A program made the position numbers and the translations under genes. A DNA stretch of 63,281 nucleotides from Gemmatimonadota bacterium (GTDB lineage: Bacteria; Latescibacterota; UBA2968; UBA8231): assembly GCA_018672475.1 (NCBI GenBank), contig JABHFS010000164.1:1-63281 (forward strand). The letters run 5' to 3'. Every line of letters begins with the position of its first letter. The stretch's first letter is position 1. The notes below the pieces were generated by a model, which searched no databases, was not told where the DNA came from, and saw only the letters and a list, made by a program, of their open reading frames with translations. Positions 8,645 to 17,616 of the stretch are shown here, piece by piece.

Positions 8645-10083
8645 GGCGCGCGATACTGCTTGTCGCCCTGACCGCTGGCCTGGCCTCGGCGCAGAACTTC
8701 CAAAACTTGAGCGATGCCTCCGGCACCACCAATCGGGGACTTTTCTGTACCAACCTCGCCTGGGGCGACTACGACGGCGACGGCAACCTCGATCTCTACG
8801 CCACCAACTGGGGCACCGCCGTCTCCAACCCCGTCAATGCGCTCTACCACAACGAGGGGAATGGCAGCTTCACCAACCAGGCCGCGGCAGCCGGAGTCGA
8901 CAACAACCAAAACAGCACCGCTGCCGCCTTTGCCGACTACGACAACGACGGCGATCTCGACCTCTATATCGCCGATTTCTTCGATCAGGACTTCCTCTAC
9001 CAGAACGACGGCGACGACACCTTCACCGAAGTCGGCCGCAGCCGCGGGCTTATCGACCTGATCCGCCAAGGTTCGGTCACCTCCGTCGCCTGGGGCGATT
9101 ATAATGGCGACGGTTGGCTCGACGTTTATACCGGCAAATACTATTTCGCCAACGACCTCTACGAAAACCGTGGCGACGGCAGTTTCCTGCAAGTCACCGA
9201 CCTGGGCTTAGGCGACCAACGCGATACCGACGATGTGCTCTTCGCCGACTACGACAATGACGGCGACCTCGACCTTTACACCGTCAACCGCGAGCAAGAG
9301 AACGGGTTCTACCGCAACGACCTCAATACAACAGGCACCTTCCCCGAAATAGCCTGCGCCCTGAGCATCGCCAATGGAGAGATCGGCCACGGAGGCAGTT
9401 GGGCCGACTACGACAACGACGGCGACCTCGACCTCTACCTGGCCAATGTCGGCGCCAACGCGCTTTACCGAAACGACGGCGCCGAGGTCTTCCAGGACGT
9501 GGCGTCCGAGGCCGGGATTCGCATCGATACCGGCGGCTGGCTCACGGCGATGGCCGCCTGGGCCGATTACGATGGCGACGGCTGGCTCGACCTCTATTTG
9601 GCCAACGGCGGCGACCGCCAGCAACAACGCGACGTGCTCTACGCAGCCAATGGCGACCTGACCTTCCGCAACGCCACCGCCGAAGCCAACTTGCCGACCA
9701 GCGGCTCGGCGCACACGTCCACCGGATTCGCCGATTACGACGGCAATGCATCGCCTGACCTCTACGTGACCGACGGTTGGGGCATCGGCAACCAGCTCTT
9801 CCAAAACGAGACGCCCGGTAGCCGTTTCATCAAAGTCTTCGCCCGTGGCAAGGGCGGGCAACAGGGTGGCGCCAATCTCGACGGCGTCGGCGCCCGTATC
9901 AGCCTGTTCGACAACAGCGATCAACTTGTCGCCTCCCGCCAAGTCAGCGCGCCCAATGGCGTCGTCTTCGGCGTCCAGGAGGGCCAGGCCTACAATATTC
10001 AAGTCCGCTTCCCTGGCAGCGCCGCCGCCGTAACCGCCTCCGGGGTGCAAGGCGGCGAGCAAATCACGGTGGTGGAACCGTAA
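8641..10083 (+). CDS. Exported FG-GAP/VCBS repeat protein with ASPIC/UnbV C-terminal domain (CRTAC1-like)
   Basis: This 480-aa protein starts at an ATGA overlap with the giant gene. Residues 1-18 are a signal peptide (cleavage after LASA). Residues about 25-375 hold seven or so FG-GAP/VCBS units with calcium loops such as DYDGDGNLDLYATN and DYDNDGDLDLYIAD, predicting a beta-propeller. The last 90 residues (RFIKVFARGKGG, then GVGARISLFD) match the ASPIC/UnbV domain found at the end of CRTAC1-like proteins. It is probably secreted and sits in an operon between a giant surface protein and a PorV-like outer-membrane protein. There is no separate sorting domain after the ASPIC region. The partner is unknown. 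Confidence 0.85.
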   Translation: MRRAILLVALTAGLASAQNFQNLSDASGTTNRGLFCTNLAWGDYDGDGNLDLYATNWGTAVSNPVNALYHNEGNGSFTNQAAAAGVDNNQNSTAAAFADYDNDGDLDLYIADFFDQDFLYQNDGDDTFTEVGRSRGLIDLIRQGSVTSVAWGDYNGDGWLDVYTGKYYFANDLYENRGDGSFLQVTDLGLGDQRDTDDVLFADYDNDGDLDLYTVNREQENGFYRNDLNTTGTFPEIACALSIANGEIGHGGSWADYDNDGDLDLYLANVGANALYRNDGAEVFQDVASEAGIRIDTGGWLTAMAAWADYDGDGWLDLYLANGGDRQQQRDVLYAANGDLTFRNATAEANLPTSGSAHTSTGFADYDGNASPDLYVTDGWGIGNQLFQNETPGSRFIKVFARGKGGQQGGANLDGVGARISLFDNSDQLVASRQVSAPNGVVFGVQEGQAYNIQVRFPGSAAAVTASGVQGGEQITVVEP

Positions 10084-13000
10084 TGCGCCGATCATTCGCC
10101 TTATTCGCGCTCGCGTTGGCCCTGCTTTCCGGCCGCGCCGACGCCACCACCTCCAGGCAAGCGACCCTGGGAGCACGAGCTATCGCGATGGCTGGCGCCT
10201 TCAGTGCCGTCGCTTCCGACGCCAGCGCCGTGCATTGGAACCCAGCCGCTTTGGCCACGCTGCAGCGTCAGGAACTCGGCTTCGGCTATGCCGATCGCTT
10301 TGGCCTGGGGCTCAACCAGTCCTATCTCGCCTACTCGCTGCCCATCGCCGACAACCACGCCCTCGGTGTAGACTGGTTCAACCTCGGCTTTGACGATAGT
10401 GAACTCGGGGCCGGGCAAAACAAGCTCAATTTTGCCTATGGCTACCGCAACGGCATCCGCGCCCTCAAGCCCTATATAGGCTCGACCGCGATCGGCGTTG
10501 CCGGCAAATACCGCTCATTGAACTTCGACCTCGACGGCAACCAATTGACCAGCGCCGCGGGGTGGGGTTTTGACCTCGGGCTTTTGGCGCCGCTGCCTTT
10601 CGGCATACGACTCGGTCTTTCGGTACAAGATCTCGGCGGCACTAGCCTCGAACACGACGGCGGCATCGCCGAAAAGGTCTACGGTACTCGTTACCGTCTC
10701 GGCCTCGCCCACAAGCCCATAGAGGGTCTCACCGTAGCTGCCGGCCTCGACGACGCCCTGCGCTTCGGCGCCGAATACTGGGTGCAGGGCCTGTTGGCCT
10801 TGCGTGCCGGCCTGCTCACCGAACTCGACACGCCCGAAAGTTTCGGCGACGCGACCACCACCTCTTTCGGCCTCGGCGTAAAATACGGTTTCGCCACGCT
10901 CGACTACGCCTACGAGCGCCATCCAGTATTGCCCGCGACGCATTACACTTCGCTATCGCTGTCGTATAACCCGCGCGTTGTCGCCATCAAAGACGCCACG
11001 ATCCGGCCCAACCCGATCTTCCGCTCGCTCTACCAGCACTATCAAGAGAACGACTTCTGCGACGTGGTCATCGCCAACTCGGCACCCGAGCCGATTGAGG
11101 TAACCGTCGGGATCTTCCTGCCCAAGATCATGAGCGTGCCGCATCAGGAGACCATACTGCTGCCGCCGCAAAGCAAAGAGAAATACGCGTTCAAGGTCAC
11201 CTTCGACACCGACATTTTCAACAAAAAAGAAGCCTACTTCGACAACTTCGTCACACCGGTGATCAAGGTCAGCTACACCCGCAACCGCAAAGAGCAGTCG
11301 GTCGAAAAACAGCTCGAACGCGTTTATGTCGCCGGCAAGGGCAAACTCAGCTGGAACGTGCCGGGCATGGCCGCTGCCTTCGTCACGCCGGAAGACCTGG
11401 CCATCGCCGGCATGGCTCGCGGCTTGGTCCAACGCTACAACGACCTGCTCGGCGCCAAATTCAATCGCTCCAATATCGGCAAAGCCGTGTTGCTCTTCGA
11501 CGCGATGGGCGCCTACCGCATCCGCTACCAGGCAGACCAAAAGACGCCGTTTTCCAGCGTCTCCGACGACAAGACGATCTTCGACACCGTGCAATACCCA
11601 AGCGAGTTGCTCTTCAAGGGCGAGGGCGTCGAAACCAAAATCGGCGATTGCGACGACCTGACCGTGCTCTACGCCTCGCTCTTGGAAAACCTAAGCATCG
11701 ACACCGCTTTCTTGGAGGCCAACGACCCGGGCAAGGGCCATATCTACCTGATGTTCGACAGCGGTATCTCGCCCGAAAAAGCCGAGGACCACTTTTTGAG
11801 CTCGGCCGAGTACGTTGTTTGGCAGGGCCGGGTCTGGATCCCAATCGAAACCACGATGTTCGGCTTCACCTTCGCCGACGCCTGGCGCAACGGCGTTGCC
11901 GAATACAAGCGCCTCAAGGTCCGCAAGCTCATCGACGAGGTCTACGTGCAGCAATGGCTGCAGATCTACAAACCCGCTTCATTGCCCCCGATCAATGTGA
12001 CATTGCCCGCCTCCGGCGAGATGGACAGCCTGCTCTTCCGCGACTTGGACTACTTCGACCAACGCGTTGACCAGATCGCACTCGGTTCGGCCACCTCACT
12101 CGACACGCCCGACGGAGCCTACGACGCCGGCGCCGCCTATTTGCGCATCAACCACCTCGAAAAAGCCCTGAAGATGTTCGACAAGGCCCTCGAGATGCGC
12201 TCCGACCACTTCGACGCGATCAACGCCAAAGGCGTGGTGCTCACCCACCAGGGTTTCTACGACGAAGCCCTCGAACTCTACCGCCAGTCCCTGCAGTCGG
12301 CGGACAATACCGGCGTGCGCATGAATATCGCCCTGACCTACTATCTGAAGGGCGAACGCGAAACGGCCGACCGCCTGTTCCAGGAAGTCGTTGCGCAAGA
12401 CGACTCCTATCTCGACCTCTTCGACTTCTTGGCCACCGTTGGCGACGCGCAGGAATTCTACGATGTCGGCGTCTCCTATCTGCGTCAGGAGCGCTATGAC
12501 CTGGCCTTGGCCCAGTTTGACGAAGCCCTCGCTGCCGACGCCAAGTTTGCCGACGCGGTCAACGCCAAGGGCGTAGTGCTCACGCACCAAGGCCAATACG
12601 ACGAGGCGCTGGCCCTTTACGAACGCGCCGCCGCCATCGCCCCGGACGAGACCGGCTACCGTGTCAATATCTCGCTGATCTACTATCTGAAGGGCGACCG
12701 CAAAAAAGCCGACACGCTCTACCAGCAGATCGTCTCGCAAGACGACGCCTACGATGGTCTGCTCGACTTCCTCGCCGAAGTCGGCTCAGCCGACGAGCAC
12801 TACCGCATCGCCGTTTCCTATATGCAGCAAGAGGAATACGACCGGGCCTTAGAACGCCTCGACCAGGCCTTGCGCGCGGACCCGGAGATGGGCGACGCCT
12901 ACAACACCAAAGCCGTCATACTGAGCAACAAAGGCAACTACGAAGAAGCCTATGCCCTGCTCGAAAAAGCGGAAATCCAACTCCCGACGCATCCGGGTAT

Positions 13001-13130
13001 CCGTCTCAATATGGCCATCGTGCGCTATTTACAGGGCCGCCGCCACGAAGCCGCGGTCATCTACCAGCAAGTGATCGATATGGACGACCGCTACAATGGC
13101 TTTTTAGACTTTTTGTTGGAAGAAGAATAA
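10083..13130 (+). CDS. PorV-like outer-membrane barrel fused to a transglutaminase-like domain and TPR repeats
   Basis: This 1015-aa protein starts on the last base of the previous stop (TAATG). Residues 1-21 are a signal peptide. Residues about 22-300 resemble the PorV/UPF0164 family of FadL-like barrels, including the hallmark GARAIAMAGAFSAVASD and HWNPAALA. Residues about 300-430 look beta-rich and Ig-like. Residues about 430-620 form a transglutaminase-like domain with a plausible triad: Cys523 in GDCDDL, His553 in GKGHIYLMF and Glu589 in IPIETT. Residues about 675-1015 contain three 130-residue TPR modules (AINAKGVVLTHQGFYDEALELY and two relatives). PorV is the outer-membrane shuttle of type IX secretion in Bacteroidota, so a role in delivering or covalently fixing the two upstream proteins is an attractive inference. 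I know of no characterised protein with this fusion. Confidence 0.75.
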   Translation: MRRSFALFALALALLSGRADATTSRQATLGARAIAMAGAFSAVASDASAVHWNPAALATLQRQELGFGYADRFGLGLNQSYLAYSLPIADNHALGVDWFNLGFDDSELGAGQNKLNFAYGYRNGIRALKPYIGSTAIGVAGKYRSLNFDLDGNQLTSAAGWGFDLGLLAPLPFGIRLGLSVQDLGGTSLEHDGGIAEKVYGTRYRLGLAHKPIEGLTVAAGLDDALRFGAEYWVQGLLALRAGLLTELDTPESFGDATTTSFGLGVKYGFATLDYAYERHPVLPATHYTSLSLSYNPRVVAIKDATIRPNPIFRSLYQHYQENDFCDVVIANSAPEPIEVTVGIFLPKIMSVPHQETILLPPQSKEKYAFKVTFDTDIFNKKEAYFDNFVTPVIKVSYTRNRKEQSVEKQLERVYVAGKGKLSWNVPGMAAAFVTPEDLAIAGMARGLVQRYNDLLGAKFNRSNIGKAVLLFDAMGAYRIRYQADQKTPFSSVSDDKTIFDTVQYPSELLFKGEGVETKIGDCDDLTVLYASLLENLSIDTAFLEANDPGKGHIYLMFDSGISPEKAEDHFLSSAEYVVWQGRVWIPIETTMFGFTFADAWRNGVAEYKRLKVRKLIDEVYVQQWLQIYKPASLPPINVTLPASGEMDSLLFRDLDYFDQRVDQIALGSATSLDTPDGAYDAGAAYLRINHLEKALKMFDKALEMRSDHFDAINAKGVVLTHQGFYDEALELYRQSLQSADNTGVRMNIALTYYLKGERETADRLFQEVVAQDDSYLDLFDFLATVGDAQEFYDVGVSYLRQERYDLALAQFDEALAADAKFADAVNAKGVVLTHQGQYDEALALYERAAAIAPDETGYRVNISLIYYLKGDRKKADTLYQQIVSQDDAYDGLLDFLAEVGSADEHYRIAVSYMQQEEYDRALERLDQALRADPEMGDAYNTKAVILSNKGNYEEAYALLEKAEIQLPTHPGIRLNMAIVRYLQGRRHEAAVIYQQVIDMDDRYNGFLDFLLEEE

Positions 13131-13192
13131 CGGAAACTAAACGCAAACGGCAGTCGTCTAATAGTTTATGATTAAAAATAAAAAAATGCGGA

Positions 13193-13208
13193 TGTGATCC
13201 AGATCATA
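13193..13208 (+). promoter_or_regulatory. CRP-type operator, nearly identical to the Escherichia coli consensus
   Basis: TGTGATCCAGATCATA matches the CRP consensus TGTGATCTAGATCACA at 14 of 16 positions, with the TGTGA-N6-TCAYA spacing kept. It is embedded in a GCGG...CCGC frame (13188-13212), so the transcript could also form a stem-loop. A TATTTA -10-like box at 13232-13237 would put the start of transcription near 13242 and the site centre about 42 bp upstream, the class II activator position. It precedes the gene at 13287; the gene after that encodes an adenylate cyclase. Binding by a local Crp/Fnr-family protein is inference. Confidence 0.5.
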
Positions 13209-13286
13209 CCGCACTCGGCTTTTGGTGTCGATATTTAAAGTAAGAGACAGCAAGAAGCTTATACCACCCCCTGAGGAGGTGTTATC

Positions 13287-13805
13287 GTGAAAGTCAAACT
13301 TTTCTACATACTTTTTGCCGCAGCCTTTACCGCTGCCCCGATTGGGGCCCAAGACGCTGCCGCTCCTGCTCCCACCGAGGACCAGGTTACCGAGACTCCC
13401 GTCGCAGAAGGCGACGACGATTGGCTCAACACCGTCTGGACGCAAGTCGACGATATGGTCGAAGAAGAAGAATTCAAGCTGCAAGAGACGGTCACTGTCG
13501 CCGGTGTGCGCGGTGCCGAGGCCGAGGACAATATTCTCGGCAAGCTCTATTACAAAGGCGGCAAACGCTATCCCAGCCAGGATAAACTGACCAAGGCCAT
13601 TGACACGCTCAAGAAGGCCTTGGCCAAGAATCCCAAGTCGCCCGCAGCACCCAAACAGAAATTTTTTATCGCTCAGTGTTATGAAAAGCTCGGCAAGGTC
13701 GCTGATGCCCGCGGTTACTACAATCAAGTCGCCAAGGACCACCCCAAGACCCCCTTCGCGACCAAGGCCCAGAACAAGCTGAGCGCGATCACGGCAACGC
13801 AATAA
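13287..13805 (+). CDS. Small exported TPR protein (YbgF/CpoB C-terminus-like)
   Basis: This is a 172-aa protein with a GTG start. The strong ribosome-binding site GAGGAGGT at 13273-13280, six bases upstream, fixes that start. Residues 1-22 are a signal peptide (cleaved near IGAQ). An acidic, alanine- and proline-rich linker follows, and residues about 85-170 hold two TPR-like helical pairs (AAPKQKFFIAQCYEKLGKVA, then KTPFATKAQNKLSAI). This resembles the C-terminal part of YbgF/CpoB and BamD-type periplasmic scaffolds. The upstream CRP-type site and the strong terminator downstream suggest it is a well-expressed single-gene unit. Its partner is unknown. Confidence 0.75.
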   Translation: MKVKLFYILFAAAFTAAPIGAQDAAAPAPTEDQVTETPVAEGDDDWLNTVWTQVDDMVEEEEFKLQETVTVAGVRGAEAEDNILGKLYYKGGKRYPSQDKLTKAIDTLKKALAKNPKSPAAPKQKFFIAQCYEKLGKVADARGYYNQVAKDHPKTPFATKAQNKLSAITATQ

Positions 13806-13829
13806 TAGACAGATTCACCATTTTTCCGA

Positions 13830-13872
13830 AAGGAAGGCCCGTGGCGTGTCCACCGGGCCTTCCTTTTTTTAT
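13830..13872 (+). terminator. Rho-independent terminator
   Basis: AAGGAAGGCCCGTGG (13830-13844) pairs with CCACCGGGCCTTCCTT (13850-13865) through about 15 bp with one bulged base and a CGTGT loop. Seven T follow. It lies 24 bp after the stop at 13805. Confidence 0.92.
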
Positions 13873-13945
13873 ATTGTTAGTGGTAAGGTAGCTTTCTGAC
13901 GGTCCGTCATCGGACATACCCTTCTTATTCGCTGGTCGGCTTAGA

Positions 13946-13964
13946 GGCGAGAATGAGCGCAGGG
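13946..13964 (+). repeat. Copy A of the GGCGAGAATGARCG leader element (core only)
   Basis: GGCGAGAATGAGCGCAGGG is shared base for base with copy B (39930-39948) and nearly so with copy C (47606-47624). It ends 55 nt before the ATG of the adenylate cyclase gene at 14020 and is on the same strand. Unlike B and C, the flanks do not form a long enclosing stem. Only a small GTCCG-TCAT-CGGAC hairpin (13902-13915) is visible upstream. Just before the gene, CTCC-TTTC-GGAG (14001-14012) can fold over the ribosome-binding site. Confidence 0.6.
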
Positions 13965-14019
13965 CATTCCCCGAAAGCCCAACAAAACCAGCTCCAACCC
14001 CTCCTTTCGGAGAAACACC

Positions 14020-16803
14020 ATGGCAGTAGTACACAAAGGCGACTCCAAGCTCCAACCCTACCTTGGCCCCATCGTTGGCATCCTTGTCCTGCTCTTCGCC
14101 TTGAGCAAAGCCTACGAGCGCGCCGAACTCGTCAGCTACGATTGGCGTTTCAATATCCGCAACTCCATCTTCGGCCTGCCGGCGATGGACCCGCGGCTGG
14201 GCACCATCGAAATCGACGACCAGACGCTGCAGTTCGAAGGTCGCTGGCAGGACTGGACTCGCACCGAATATGTCGACGTCGTCCGCATCCTCGGCGAATA
14301 CCAGGCGGAATTGATCGGTTTTGATATCTATTTCATCGAGCCTAAGACCAAGTTGGTCTCCGAAAAACAAATCCGCGCACTCAAGACCATTGATCAGAAC
14401 CAGATTGAAGGCCTATTGGCCAAAGCCGATTATGACCAGCGCTTTCACGACGCGATAAAGCAAGCCGGCAATGTTTACCTAGCGCAATATCTGATCCCCG
14501 TCGCCGAACATGCTGTGGGGCCGGTCAAGCTCAGGCCCACCAACGCTGACCAACAGGAAGTGCTCGCCCATATCCGCAAGTACTCGCCCAAGTTGATGGT
14601 CCCCGCAGCGGAAAGCACCATTGACCGGGGGACGCATTTCGAACCGCCGCTCAAACTGCTGCGCGATGCTGCACTCGGTTTCGCCAATGCGCAAACTACC
14701 GAAGATTTCGACGGTTCTCGACGGCGCTATCCCCTGGTTTTCCAGTATGAGGACGTACTCTTTCCCTCGATCGCCCTGTCCATGGTCTGTCACCACCTGC
14801 AAATCCCCATCGAGCATGTCGAGGTCTGGCCCGGAGACCATATCCGTCTGCCGAACGCCAAAATCCGCGAGGGACTCGTCAAGGACATCGAGATCCCCAT
14901 CGACGACTACGGCACCATGAACGTCAATTGGGCCGGCAAATGGGAAGAAACCTTTGTCCGCTACCCACACCTAGCGCTACGACGTGCAGCCCAGCGCGAA
15001 GACAAGCAGCGCCTGCTCGAAAAGATCAAACAGCTAGTCGCTGCCAACCCCGGCGTGCGCCGCAACCTGCGCGGTTTGCCCGCCCTGCTCGCTAAAGAAG
15101 GCTTTGAGGACGTGCAAGCCGTCCGCAGCACCATCAGCACCTGGTTGCAGGCCAGTGGCATAGAGGCTGCAGTGCGCCGCGAACCCGGTCTCGAGGCTAC
15201 ACAATTCTGGCTTTCCAAAGGCGTCAAAGACCCCCAATCCGCCCAGCTCAGCCTCTACCGACAAATCCAGCGCAATAACCGCGTAGCAGCGCAATTGGCA
15301 GAAAAAACAGACATAGACCTGATAGCGCTCGGCAAAGCCCTGCCCGACTACGAAATCGACGACTTGCGCCAGAGCCTCTATTACTTGCAATCAAATCTTG
15401 TTGAGGGCACCTTGTCGTCCAGCGCCCGGCCGCTCTATTTCTACCCCTATCGGATCGCCCAGGGCAACCTCGTCACGCCCGATGAAATTCGCGGCAAGAT
15501 CCTATTCTACGGCCAGACCTCGACCGGCAGTACCGATTTAAGCGTGATGCCCTTCCAGGGCAACTACCCGATGGTCGGCATCTATTCCAATGTCTTCAAC
15601 ACTATCTTACAAGAGCAGTTCATCCGCCGCACGCCCCTCTGGACCCGCATCGTGCTGGTGCTCGTGCTCGGGCTGGCCATGTCGCTGATCGTGCCCAAGC
15701 TCAAGGTCCTGCAAGGCGCGGTGCTCATCGCCGCGCTGGCGAGTGTCTACGCGCTAGTCGCCCTGGGTTCCTTTACTCACCTCGGGCTCTGGCTCGATGT
15801 CATCGGCCCGATGACGACCATTATCGTCGGCTACCTGGTGCTGACGATTTACGGTTACATCATCAAGGAGAAAGAGAAAGACTTCGTGCAGGGGGCCTTC
15901 GGCCACTATCTATCCCCCACAGTCATCGAGCAAATCATGGCAAACCCCGAGATGGTCAACCAACTCGGCGGCGAGGAGCGGGTGATGACCGCCTTTTTTT
16001 CCGATATCGCCAGCTTCTCTACCATCTCCGAATGCCTGACGCCTGGCCAGTTGGTCGATTTCATCAACGGCTATCTGACCGAAATGTGCGATATCATCGA
16101 AGGCTACGGCGGTACCATCGATAAATTCGAGGGCGACGCCATTGTCGCCTTCTTCGGCGCGCCGATCTACTACGATGACCACGCGACGCGCGCGGTCATG
16201 TCCTGTATCGACCAGCAGCGCAAATTGATCGAACTACGCCAGCGCTGGAACGAGCCCGGTGCCATTCCGGTACCCCTAGAGGGGCTGCGGGACCGCTGGG
16301 AGGGGGAGGGCCGGACCTTCGCGCAAGTGCGCATCGGCGCGACCACTGGCCCGATGATCGTCGGCAATATGGGCTCGCGTAGCCGCACCGACTACACCAT
16401 GATGGGCGACACCGTGAACCTCGCGGCCCGCTTCGAGAGCGGCCAGAAGGTCTACGGCACGAATATCATGGTCAACGAGATCATCTTCGACCAGGTGAAG
16501 GACCTGGTCGAAAGCCGCAAACTCGACCTGATCCAGGTCGTCGGCAAGGAGGAGCCGGTCACCGCCTATGAGATCCTCGAGCGCAAAGGCGATTTAAACG
16601 CCGAGATGATGCAGGTGCTCGAACTCTACAACGAGGGTTTGCATGCCTATTGGGCCTTCAAATTCGCCGAGGCCAAGAAATTATTCGACCAGGCCCTAAT
16701 CATCGTACCCAGCGACGGCCCCTCGGCCCTCTACGCCGACCGCTGCGAGGATTTTGCCCTCAACCCGCCCGAGGACCTAGTCTTCCGGGCGGAGTCGAAG
16801 TAA
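14020..16803 (+). CDS. CHASE2-domain adenylate cyclase with C-terminal TPR-like tail
   Basis: This is a 927-aa membrane receptor cyclase. A first membrane helix is at about residues 13-32. A CHASE2 sensor follows, recognised by SYDWRFNIRN, the IEIDDQTLQ region and FDIYF, and extends to about residue 535 in the periplasm. Three helices follow at about 540-625, then a class III nucleotidyl cyclase domain from about 650 to 830. The two metal-binding aspartates are D662 (FFSDIASF) and D706 (KFEGDAIVAFFG). K702 and D797 (GDTVNLAAR) are the pair expected for ATP rather than GTP, and N800 and R804 are the transition-state residues, so it should be an active adenylate cyclase. A TPR-like segment ends the protein. 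Leader element A lies in its 5' region, and a CRP-type site lies upstream of the preceding gene. Confidence 0.92.
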   Translation: MAVVHKGDSKLQPYLGPIVGILVLLFALSKAYERAELVSYDWRFNIRNSIFGLPAMDPRLGTIEIDDQTLQFEGRWQDWTRTEYVDVVRILGEYQAELIGFDIYFIEPKTKLVSEKQIRALKTIDQNQIEGLLAKADYDQRFHDAIKQAGNVYLAQYLIPVAEHAVGPVKLRPTNADQQEVLAHIRKYSPKLMVPAAESTIDRGTHFEPPLKLLRDAALGFANAQTTEDFDGSRRRYPLVFQYEDVLFPSIALSMVCHHLQIPIEHVEVWPGDHIRLPNAKIREGLVKDIEIPIDDYGTMNVNWAGKWEETFVRYPHLALRRAAQREDKQRLLEKIKQLVAANPGVRRNLRGLPALLAKEGFEDVQAVRSTISTWLQASGIEAAVRREPGLEATQFWLSKGVKDPQSAQLSLYRQIQRNNRVAAQLAEKTDIDLIALGKALPDYEIDDLRQSLYYLQSNLVEGTLSSSARPLYFYPYRIAQGNLVTPDEIRGKILFYGQTSTGSTDLSVMPFQGNYPMVGIYSNVFNTILQEQFIRRTPLWTRIVLVLVLGLAMSLIVPKLKVLQGAVLIAALASVYALVALGSFTHLGLWLDVIGPMTTIIVGYLVLTIYGYIIKEKEKDFVQGAFGHYLSPTVIEQIMANPEMVNQLGGEERVMTAFFSDIASFSTISECLTPGQLVDFINGYLTEMCDIIEGYGGTIDKFEGDAIVAFFGAPIYYDDHATRAVMSCIDQQRKLIELRQRWNEPGAIPVPLEGLRDRWEGEGRTFAQVRIGATTGPMIVGNMGSRSRTDYTMMGDTVNLAARFESGQKVYGTNIMVNEIIFDQVKDLVESRKLDLIQVVGKEEPVTAYEILERKGDLNAEMMQVLELYNEGLHAYWAFKFAEAKKLFDQALIIVPSDGPSALYADRCEDFALNPPEDLVFRAESK

Positions 16804-16897
16804 GCGACGACATGGTGATCTGGTCCACAAATGGGGTCGTGCTTATATTTATGGACGTCCCGCATACGCACCTTTCACCCCTATGTCGATCTAGCCC

Positions 16898-17593
16898 ATG
16901 ACAAAGAGAGCAAAAAGCGCATTGCTATTGGCCCTGGCCTTAAGCGCCTGCGCCACGCCGGCCCAGGTCGACAAACGCATAGACCAATGGGAAGCTGCCC
17001 AGGGCGAAGACGTCGAGGCCCTCAAACGCGCGGTCGAAGCCTCTTACGAGCGCGAGCGGGTTATGGCCGACCGCTTCCAGCAGACCGAAGAGACGAACAC
17101 CCAGTTGCGGCAGGAGCTCGACGCCCTCAAGACGCAAAGCAATACTCAGCGCACGCAAATCGACTCAATGCACACCAGCCCGATGCCGTCGCGCAACGCG
17201 GTCGCACGAGCGAAAAAGAGCGACGTGTTCAAGATCTACCAGGGCGCCCTCTCCGAATATCGCCACCGCAAATACGACCGTGCGCTCGTCGAATTCGACC
17301 GGCTATTGGCTACCGCGCCTTTCAGCGAGTGGTCCGACAACGCGCAATACTGGAAAGGCGAGTGTTATTACGGCATCGGCAAATACCGCCAGGCGCTGAC
17401 CGAGTTCACCAAAGTCTTCGCCTTCCAGAAAACCGAAAAGGCCGACGACGCCCAGCTCAAGATCGCCCGCTGTCACCTGGCGATGGGCGAGCGCGACAAG
17501 GCGCTTTCCGCCTTCCGCAAATTGCTCGACGAATACCCCGAAAGCGAATACGTGCCCACCGCCCGCAAAGAGAAGAAGTACCTGGGCGGTTGA
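16898..17593 (+). CDS. CpoB/YbgF-like TPR lipoprotein
   Basis: This 231-aa protein has a lipoprotein signal (lipobox LSAC, Cys18). A coiled-coil region at about residues 25-100 is rich in Glu, Gln and Arg, and three TPR-like repeats follow at about 110-228 (IYQGALSEYRHRKYDRALVE, then YWKGECYYGIGKYRQAL and LKIARCHLAMGERDKALSAF). Coiled coil plus TPRs is the architecture of CpoB/YbgF, which couples envelope constriction to peptidoglycan synthesis with Tol-Pal. TolA, TolB and Pal are not in the window, and CpoB is usually not lipidated, so a general envelope scaffold role is also possible. It begins a run of envelope genes reaching BamD. Confidence 0.75.
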   Translation: MTKRAKSALLLALALSACATPAQVDKRIDQWEAAQGEDVEALKRAVEASYERERVMADRFQQTEETNTQLRQELDALKTQSNTQRTQIDSMHTSPMPSRNAVARAKKSDVFKIYQGALSEYRHRKYDRALVEFDRLLATAPFSEWSDNAQYWKGECYYGIGKYRQALTEFTKVFAFQKTEKADDAQLKIARCHLAMGERDKALSAFRKLLDEYPESEYVPTARKEKKYLGG

Positions 17594-17616
17594 TACCCGC
17601 ATCCCGTTTCTGAGGA

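Noticed and set aside
13953..14324. 123-residue frame beginning inside leader element A
   Set aside because: It overlaps the cyclase gene in another frame and is not protein-like beyond the first residues; a short leader-peptide use of the ATG remains possible.
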